Below the pieces are notes generated by a model. It searched no databases. It was given only the letters and a program-made list of their open reading frames with translations, and was not told where the DNA came from. Position numbers and translations under genes: made by a program. Below, in pieces: positions 32,732 to 37,678 of a DNA stretch of 37,678 nt. Numbering within the stretch: the first letter of the stretch is position 1; every line of letters begins with the position of its first letter. This DNA is from an uncultured Bacillaceae bacterium (GTDB lineage: Bacteria; Bacillota; Bacilli; Bacillales; Caldibacillaceae): NCBI GenBank assembly GCA_937934645.1, contig CALGYZ010000075.1, positions 1-37,678 of the forward strand. Reading direction: 5' to 3'.

Positions 32732-33089
32732 GGGGACGTTATGGATTCGACAGGGATAGATCGAGCTCAGGCTGCGAGCCGAGTCGGCGAACTCGTAAAA
32801 AGCGCCACGCCTAATAATAACTGGCAAATCTAACGATAACTTAGCTTTAGCTGCTTAATTTTGCTAAAGCGCTCCTGCCTCCATCTCCCACGTGGAGACC
32901 AGGGGCTCATTTGAGTGGGATACGCCTTTCATCCGCCGTCTGAGGATGAAAGGAAGAGAACCAATCAGACTAGCGTTACGGAAGCCCGTCGATAGGCTGA
33001 AGTAACTGCGAAACATAATATATCGACTACGCTCGTAGACGTCTGGGTGGCGATATTCCTGGACGTGGGTTCGACTCCCACCGTCTCCA
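32732..33089 (+). ncRNA. ssrA: tmRNA (SsrA)
   Basis: The 5' GGGGACG (32732-32738) pairs with the 3' CGTCTCC (33082-33088) as the tRNA-like acceptor, with discriminator A at 33089. GGATTCGACAGG after the 5' end and GGGTTCGACTCCC (T arm) are diagnostic. The tag frame is 32823-32858: GKSNDNLALAA then TAA; with the alanine on tmRNA the tag is AGKSNDNLALAA. CCA is not encoded (TCCA follows), so it must be added. Trans-translation rescues stalled ribosomes with SmpB and marks the product for ClpXP. The 3' boundary is inferred from pairing. Confidence 0.95.
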
Positions 33090-33122
33090 TCCATAACGCA
33101 AGGTACGTGTTTTAAATAATAC

Positions 33123-33153
33123 AAGCCGGCTGTATTTCAGCCGGCTTTGTTTT
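33123..33153 (+). terminator. ssrA terminator
   Basis: AAGCCGGCTG (33123-33132) and CAGCCGGCTT (33138-33147) enclose TATTT, followed by TGTTTTTT. Confidence 0.9.
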
Positions 33154-33184
33154 TTGAATAAACGCACGCTTCCCGGGGAAACGT

Positions 33185-33934
33185 TTATTTTATGATTTTT
33201 GTCAGTTCACCATAATAACTCTCCACGTGCTTATTGATCTTCGGATCGGTAATGATCGCATGGACATCTTTTACATGATAAAATGTAAAAAATGCCCGGA
33301 CGCTGAATTTCGTGTGATCGGCAATGATATAGCGCTCAGTTGAATTGTTCAAGATAATTTGCAAGCTGTGGCCTTCTTCTTCATTGGCTGTTGTAATATC
33401 CTCACCGGAAATCCCGTTGGTGCCGACGAATGCTTTATTAATTTTGATTTCGCTCAATAATTTGTTGGCAAAATATCCGATCAGTGTACCGGTTTTTTTT
33501 CGGTAGCGTCCGCCGGTTAACAATGTTTCCACGTTGGGAAGTTTAACGGCTTTCTGAAAAACGGAAATGGAATTGGTCACCAGCATGATCGGTTTGTTCT
33601 GTATATAATCCAATATAAATTCTCCGGTTGTGCCGGAACTGATGAAAACCGTGTCGTGATCTTCGATTAAATCAGCGCATATCTGACTGATATGTTTCTT
33701 TTCTTCCACGTTCAAGGTTTCTTTTTGAATATTGGATAATTCTTTGTACGGGTCGTCCTTCTTTTTGGCCCCGCCGTGAACACGTACGAGAAGGCCTTCA
33801 TCTTCCAATGCCTGTAAATCCCGGCGGATCGTCATTTCCGTCACGTTAAATTGTTCCGCTAATTCTGATACTTGAACAGTACCGTTTTTATCGAGCAAAG
33901 AAAGAATGGCGCGGTATCTTTCTTCTCTAATCAT
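33185..33934 (-). CDS. lacR: DeoR-family repressor of the tagatose-6-phosphate genes
   Basis: The 249-residue protein has a DeoR winged helix at residues 1-55 (VSELAEQFNVTEMTIRRDLQ; EGLLVRVHGGA) and a sugar-phosphate-binding domain with IFISSGTTGEFIL-like SSGTT, ITTANEEEG and YIIADHTKFSVRAFF. In lactic acid bacteria and staphylococci LacR represses the lac genes and tagatose-6-phosphate relieves it. The start is ATG at 33934, with ACAGGTG upstream on the minus strand; GTG 33943 overlaps that site. It follows lacABCD on the same strand but after a terminator, so it may have its own promoter. Confidence 0.88.
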   Translation of the reverse strand: MIREERYRAILSLLDKNGTVQVSELAEQFNVTEMTIRRDLQALEDEGLLVRVHGGAKKKDDPYKELSNIQKETLNVEEKKHISQICADLIEDHDTVFISSGTTGEFILDYIQNKPIMLVTNSISVFQKAVKLPNVETLLTGGRYRKKTGTLIGYFANKLLSEIKINKAFVGTNGISGEDITTANEEEGHSLQIILNNSTERYIIADHTKFSVRAFFTFYHVKDVHAIITDPKINKHVESYYGELTKIIK

Positions 33935-33971
33935 GGTATACACCTGTCTTTTTTATAGTGTTTAGCACAGC

Positions 33972-33992
33972 CGGACAAGGAAATTTTGTCCG
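33972..33992. promoter_or_regulatory. Inverted repeat upstream of lacR, possible operator
   Basis: CGGACAA (33972-33978), 7 bp, TTGTCCG (33986-33992). It lies 38 bp before the lacR start and 15-16 bp from a minus-strand TATAAA (33957-33952), so it may cover its -35. There is no T-run, so it is not a terminator. The assignment is tentative. Confidence 0.35.
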
Positions 33993-34077
33993 CTATGTGA
34001 GGAAAGAAATAAATTCCTCATTTATATATTACAACAATCACGCGGTTACGGGAGAAACTTTTTTCGGAAAATACCGG

Positions 34078-34110
34078 AAAAAGATGATTCCCCGGGGAAA
34101 TCATCTTTTT
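34078..34110 (-). terminator. Terminator after lacD
   Basis: On the minus strand AAAAAGATGATTT and AATCATCTTTTT pair around CCCCGGGG and end in a T-run. It lies 17 nt after the lacD stop and separates lacD from lacR. Confidence 0.85.
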
Positions 34111-34126
34111 CATTTTGCGCCGCTGT

Positions 34127-35116
34127 TTATTGAAATTTGTTATACCACGGTTGAGCGGTCGCTTTTAATACTTCATACAGTTTGAGAATATTGTCCCGGC
34201 CTTGTGAACGGAACCAGGCTTCTGCTTCTTTTTCACCGTATTTGCCAAAGGGCTCAATTCCGCCTTTCCAAGTTGCCCGTCCGCAAAGTACGCCGTTAAA
34301 TCCGGATCCTGCTTCACGGGCGAATTCCAAAGTTTCCCGGAATAAGCCTGCGGATACTCCGGCACTTAAGAAAATAAAGGGTAGATGCGTAGATTCGGAC
34401 TGTTCTTTAAAGTATTTTTTTGCTTCAAGTTTCGTATGAACGATTTCATCCTTTGTATAACCTTCAACGTAATACATGTTCACCGGCACTTCCACTTTTA
34501 AAACATCAACCGCATATTGGTCTTTGGAGAATTCCCGCATGGCGCTGTTTACTTTATGTGGTTTTACTTTGGCATATTCCGATCCTTTCATATTATCCAT
34601 GTTTGCATCGTAAGTTAATATTTCAAGGAAAAACGGAATGTCTTCGGCAACGCATTCGGAGCCGACCCGTTCAACAAAGGCCTGCTTTTGGTCATTAATA
34701 TGGTCCGGCTCATCAATATCGTAATAAATCAAAAGTTTTACCGCATCCGCGCCTTTTTCTTTTAAGCGTTTGACCGACCAGTCCGGAAGCAAATCCGGTA
34801 GCCGTCCTTCCGCATCGGCATCGTAACCGGTTTTTTCATAAGCGACTAAAAGCCCGGCATCCGGATTTTTTTCACCTGCGGCCGGCCAGCCGTATTCGGG
34901 ATCTAACAAAATCGATGAAGCATAAGGTGTTAATTCCCGGGAAACTAAAGTTTTAAACTTTTCCAGTACAGCATCCTCCGTATTTCCGTATCCGGCAATC
35001 ATTTTCTTTAACGAGCCCCGCTGGTCACAGGCTAAAGCATTAATAATGCCGTTTTCATCCGACAGCTTCTGCAAACCTTCGTATTTTCCTTTCGACAGTT
35101 TTGCCACATTGTCCAC
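34127..35116 (-). CDS. lacD: Tagatose-1,6-bisphosphate aldolase
   Basis: LacD splits tagatose-1,6-bisphosphate into dihydroxyacetone phosphate and glyceraldehyde-3-phosphate, which enter the glycolytic genes in this window. The 329-residue class I aldolase has LACDQRGSLKKMIAG near the N-terminus, LLDPEYGWPA, VKLLIYYDID, DVLKVEVPVN with the probable Schiff-base lysine, and FLSAGVSAGLF. The ATG is 4 nt after lacC, with AGGAGTGGA upstream. It is the last of the lacABCD order. Confidence 0.95.
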   Translation of the reverse strand: MDNVAKLSKGKYEGLQKLSDENGIINALACDQRGSLKKMIAGYGNTEDAVLEKFKTLVSRELTPYASSILLDPEYGWPAAGEKNPDAGLLVAYEKTGYDADAEGRLPDLLPDWSVKRLKEKGADAVKLLIYYDIDEPDHINDQKQAFVERVGSECVAEDIPFFLEILTYDANMDNMKGSEYAKVKPHKVNSAMREFSKDQYAVDVLKVEVPVNMYYVEGYTKDEIVHTKLEAKKYFKEQSESTHLPFIFLSAGVSAGLFRETLEFAREAGSGFNGVLCGRATWKGGIEPFGKYGEKEAEAWFRSQGRDNILKLYEVLKATAQPWYNKFQ

Positions 35117-35120
35117 TCCT

Positions 35121-36056
35121 TTATATTTCTTCGACCTTCACTTTATTAACGAATTGCTCAAATTTTCCTGCATCAACAAAGCCGGTTTGGGCTTCCATGG
35201 CATTTAATATTCCAGCGGCCATGCCGTACTTGATCACCGTATGAACATCCGCATTTTGTTCAATGGCCTTTGCCAGACCGGCAACCGTTGCATCTCCGGA
35301 ACCGACCGGATTGATGACCGGCACTTCCGGAATGGTTACGTTGTAAAATTGATTTTGATGTTTTACCAATGCACCGTCCCCGCCGCGGGTGACGACAATC
35401 CACGTAATTCCTTCAAACAAGGGATCATTCAGCGCCTTCATGATCTTCTCAATGTCTTCGTCTGCTTTTTCCCCGAGCAGCTGCTCCAATTCCGAAGTAT
35501 TCGGTTTAATCAGATACGGCCGGGCGGATTTGTTTTGCAAAGTGACTTCCAGTGCTTTTCCGGAAGTATCCAGAATAACAGGAACATCCCGGCTATCTGC
35601 CATGGCAATCATTTGCGGATACACATCTTCGGAAAATCCTTTTACAATACTTCCGGAAATGGATACGAGATCAGAGAGGTTCAATAAGCGTTCATAATGT
35701 TTAAGGAACTTTTCCTGTTCAGCGGCGGATAGAACCGGTCCCGGCTCCAAAATTTCCGTTTGTCTGTCTCTGTGCAAAATGGCGATGCAGTTTCGGGATT
35801 CCTTGTCGGTATGCAAAAAGGAATGTTTAATTCCGTCTTTGTCCAGTTGATCTTCAATGAAACTTCCTAATGAACCACCTAAAACTCCCGTAGCAAGAAC
35901 GTCACCACCGAGCAAATAGGCTACCCTGGCGACGTTCAATCCTTTTCCACCGGCTGTTTTTTTTACTTGGGCAACGCGGTTCGCTTCATCGAGCTGAAAA
36001 TCATCCAGATGATAAGAAATATCGACGGAGGGATTCAGCGTCACTGACAGTAACAT
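35121..36056 (-). CDS. lacC: Tagatose-6-phosphate kinase
   Basis: LacC phosphorylates tagatose-6-phosphate to the 1,6-bisphosphate. The 311-residue PfkB-family kinase has the N-terminal LNPSVDISYHL, GGKGLNVARVAYLLGG, and the C-terminal ATP-binding NPVGSGDATVAGLA with the catalytic aspartate. 1-phosphofructokinase is a close relative, but the lacAB and lacD neighbours fix the call. It lies 24 nt after lacB with AAGGGAGCG upstream of its start. Confidence 0.93.
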   Translation of the reverse strand: MLLSVTLNPSVDISYHLDDFQLDEANRVAQVKKTAGGKGLNVARVAYLLGGDVLATGVLGGSLGSFIEDQLDKDGIKHSFLHTDKESRNCIAILHRDRQTEILEPGPVLSAAEQEKFLKHYERLLNLSDLVSISGSIVKGFSEDVYPQMIAMADSRDVPVILDTSGKALEVTLQNKSARPYLIKPNTSELEQLLGEKADEDIEKIMKALNDPLFEGITWIVVTRGGDGALVKHQNQFYNVTIPEVPVINPVGSGDATVAGLAKAIEQNADVHTVIKYGMAAGILNAMEAQTGFVDAGKFEQFVNKVKVEEI

Positions 36057-36080
36057 GAAATTCGCTCCCTTACCGCGCGT

Positions 36081-36599
36081 TTAATCGTGGTATTCGCCGC
36101 GGTCCCATTTTTCAAGCAAATCATCAAAGAAATGTTCATCTCCCGCAGCATTTTCCATTTTTTTGTCCAGCGCGTTTATTTTTTCAAGCAGTGCTTTATT
36201 TTCCGGTGTTTCTTTATATTCCGTTTCAATAAAAGTATCGATAATGGCCTGGATTAAATGTAATCCTGTAATTTTTCCGCCGAACCCGATAATATTCGCA
36301 TTCAACTGTTCTTTTGCAAATTTTGCCGTAGTTGTATCACGGACGAGGGCAACGCGAGCCCCGGGGACTTTATTGGCGGCTGCGGAGATTCCGACACCGG
36401 TTCCGCACAATACAATTCCTAAATCCGCTTCCCCGCTGGCGACTTTTTCCGCTGTTTTTTTGCCGAAAACCGGGTAATGGGTTCGTGTGGTATCGTACGT
36501 GCCGTTGTCAATGACGGTATGGCCTTTGCTTTTTAAATAATTGGATATTTCAATTTTTGTATCGGTAACAATATGGTCGCACCCTAATGAAATAATCAT
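36081..36599 (-). CDS. lacB: Galactose-6-phosphate isomerase, LacB subunit
   Basis: LacA and LacB together isomerise galactose-6-phosphate to tagatose-6-phosphate. The 172-residue protein (about 171 in Staphylococcus) is of the RpiB/LacB fold: MIISLGCDHIVTDTKIEISN, YDTTRTHYPVFGKKTAEKV, and the catalytic Cys65 in GIVLCGTGVGISAAANK. The ATG follows AAGGAGGAAAAAT. It lies 15 nt after lacA. RpiB itself is about 150 residues and is an alternative excluded by the lacA partner. Confidence 0.95.
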   Translation of the reverse strand: MIISLGCDHIVTDTKIEISNYLKSKGHTVIDNGTYDTTRTHYPVFGKKTAEKVASGEADLGIVLCGTGVGISAAANKVPGARVALVRDTTTAKFAKEQLNANIIGFGGKITGLHLIQAIIDTFIETEYKETPENKALLEKINALDKKMENAAGDEHFFDDLLEKWDRGEYHD

Positions 36600-36614
36600 G
36601 TATTTTTCCTCCTT

Positions 36615-37043
36615 CTAACACATTCTGTTTAACATATCGACACGGATTTGGTGACGTCCTCCGGCATATTCGGATTGCAGGAAGGCATCTGCACAAGATT
36701 TTGCCAGTTCTTCCCCGACAATACCGGCGCCCATTGCAATTGCCATCGCATTATTATGGTTGCGGGTCATTTTTGCCGAATGTTCATCGGATACTTCAGC
36801 ACAAATCATGCCTTTAAATTTGTTCGCTGTGATAAAAGAACCGGCACCGTACCGGTCGATTAAAATTCCGCGGTCTCCTTCCTTCGCTAAAAGTCCTTCT
36901 ACGACTCGCGTTGTGGAATCGACAAAATCAAGACCGGTTTCCGGTGTCTTATCGATGACTTCATATCCTTGTTTTTCCAAATGTTTTTTCAGCACTTCTT
37001 TTAATTGTGTGCCATCTTGATCGGCGCCAATCAATACTTTCAT
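36615..37043 (-). CDS. lacA: Galactose-6-phosphate isomerase, LacA subunit
   Basis: The 142-residue protein equals the staphylococcal LacA length. It begins MKVLIGADQDGTQLKEVLKK and has RGILIDRYGAGSFITANKF, where the catalytic cysteine of LacB is replaced (RYG for CGTG), as is normal for LacA, and NHNNAMAIAMGAGIVG. Start ATG at 37043 follows AAGAAGGG on the minus strand; the open frame continues upstream without a binding site. It is the first gene of the lacABCD operon. Confidence 0.93.
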   Translation of the reverse strand: MKVLIGADQDGTQLKEVLKKHLEKQGYEVIDKTPETGLDFVDSTTRVVEGLLAKEGDRGILIDRYGAGSFITANKFKGMICAEVSDEHSAKMTRNHNNAMAIAMGAGIVGEELAKSCADAFLQSEYAGGRHQIRVDMLNRMC

Positions 37044-37116
37044 GATCAACCCTTCTTTCTGTTTTGTTCGGAAAAATTTCAAAAGAAAAAAATAAAAACA
37101 TTAATTACTTAATGAA

Positions 37117-37166
37117 AATTTATCATGTTTGATTATGTTTGTCAATGTTCGTTTTAGGGGGTGTTC
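37117..37166 (-). promoter_or_regulatory. lacABCD promoter with TGTTT direct repeats
   Basis: On the minus strand TTGACA (37145-37140), 17 bp and TAAATT (37122-37117) form a promoter about 80 nt before lacA. On the plus strand TGTTT (37126), TGTTT (37136) and TGTTC (37146) recur every 10 bp across it, with TGTTC again at 37162. DeoR-type sugar regulators bind such repeats, so this is the likely LacR operator. Confidence 0.6.
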
Positions 37167-37340
37167 GTATATAAAACCTACAATTACTAATAAGAATACC
37201 TTAATAATGTGACAAAGTAAGCCAAACTTTATTGGTGAACAAAAAAATCAATCATAAATAAACATAATAAAACAGAAACTAAATAGCATTCCCGGAATAA
37301 AACAGTATGACAGAAATCATGAAAGGAAAGGAAGAAAAGA
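37167..37340. other. AT-rich intergenic region upstream of the lac operon
   Basis: No gene is seen. AACA and AAACA motifs recur at 37236-37276 (opposite orientation to the promoter repeats), a possible second regulator-binding cluster. Otherwise I see nothing recognisable. Confidence 0.4.
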
Positions 37341-37381
37341 AAAAAGCTGTATAAACGTCATTTTTTGACAGTTCATACAGC
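37341..37381 (-). terminator. Terminator of the HesB/YneR-like gene
   Basis: On the minus strand GCTGTAT and ATACAGC are the outer arms (37381-37375 and 37352-37346); an inner AACTGTCA/TGACGTT pairing has one bulge, and TTTTTTCTTTTC follows. It starts about 40 nt after the gene's stop. Confidence 0.8.
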
Positions 37382-37420
37382 CATTGAGGAGGAATAACAA
37401 AGAGGAGTTTTTATTCATTA

Positions 37421-37678
37421 TTAAACGGCTTGTTTAAATTCGGGTTCATCCAATGTTTCGTTAAATTCAATGACTAAATCTTTTTGATCCAAATACCATA
37501 CGTCGTCTTCTTCCATGAAAAACGTAATCCCATCTTTTTTCAGCACGATGCCGGGACGTTCCGGCTGTTCTTTTTTGATCCCGAGGGAATATCCGGTAAC
37601 AAAACAGTTAAATCCGCCATAACGGACGAAAAAACGGACACAATCCCCTTCATGTAACGATAATTCATTTTTATACCA
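37421..37678 (-). CDS. HesB/YneR-like (iron-sulfur assembly-type) protein, C-terminal part
   Basis: The minus strand has an open frame from the window edge to TAA at 37423-37421, giving 85 residues without the N-terminus. It includes NELSLHEGDCVRFFVRYGG, then FVTGYSLGI, GITFFMEEDDVWYLDQKDLV and IEFNETLDEPEFKQAV at the end. This matches the HesB/YadR/YfhF (YneR) family, which shares the A-type iron-sulfur carrier fold but mostly lacks the three cluster cysteines; the cysteines visible here are not in that arrangement. Its function is not established. The start codon is probably only about 10 codons beyond the edge. Confidence 0.85.
   Translation of the reverse strand, partial: WYKNELSLHEGDCVRFFVRYGGFNCFVTGYSLGIKKEQPERPGIVLKKDGITFFMEEDDVWYLDQKDLVIEFNETLDEPEFKQAV

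Noticed and set aside
33060..37678. Attachment-site duplication marking an island at ssrA
   Set aside because: I found no second copy of the ssrA 3' end and no integrase in the window; an island remains only a possibility.

Overview
The window is chromosomal DNA of a low-to-moderate GC Gram-positive bacterium, most likely a member of the Bacillaceae. The evidence is gene order and regulation: hprK-lgt-yvoD-ppaX-yvoF, trxB, yvcI-rapZ-yvcK-whiA-crh, clpP with a CtsR box, cggR-gapA-pgk-tpiA-gpmI-eno, and secG-est-rnr-smpB-ssrA are all arranged as in Bacillus relatives. Ribosome binding sites are strong AGGAGG types, and GTG or TTG starts are common. I cannot name the species from sequence alone.

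Layout. (1) 1-71: the 3' end (domains V and VI) of a group II intron whose body lies outside the window. (2) 72-5380: an alpha-glucoside (maltose-type) PTS locus with a cre-like site, a frameshifted EIICB transporter gene, an intact GH4 6-phospho-alpha-glucosidase, an RpiR-type regulator whose last 23 codons are altered by a perfect 3 x 23 bp tandem repeat, an unrecognised four-helix membrane protein, and a stand-alone glucose-type EIIA. (3) 5485-10790: a yvlB-like gene, then hprK, lgt, yvoD, ppaX and yvoF. (4) 10909-17243: a TPR protein, trxB, a GC-rich potentially structured intergenic element, then the yvcI-rapZ-yvcK-whiA-crh cluster. (5) 17366-18524: clpP and tRNA-Arg(CCG), both on the minus strand. 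(6) 18600-26332: a glutaredoxin-like gene and the CggR-controlled glycolytic operon. (7) 26332-28380: a LysR regulator divergent from azlCD. (8) 28468-33153: secG, carboxylesterase, RNase R, SmpB and tmRNA. (9) 33185-37043: a minus-strand tagatose-6-phosphate cassette (lacABCD plus a DeoR-type regulator) immediately beyond ssrA. (10) 37421-37678: the C-terminal part of a HesB/YneR-like gene.

Much of the window concerns carbon supply and its control. HprK phosphorylates HPr and Crh on Ser46, and these act with CcpA at cre sites. CggR senses fructose-1,6-bisphosphate and controls lower glycolysis. The maltose and tagatose-6-phosphate modules feed the pathway. The rnr-smpB-ssrA group is the trans-translation and RNA-decay unit.

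The most unusual feature is the 3 x 23 bp repeat at the end of the maltose-locus regulator. Removing two copies restores an open frame to a natural-looking C-terminus, so copy number sets the reading frame (1 or 4 copies in register, 2 or 3 out). With the separate 2-nt lesion in the transporter gene of the same locus, this suggests either decay of maltose uptake or a slippage-controlled switch.
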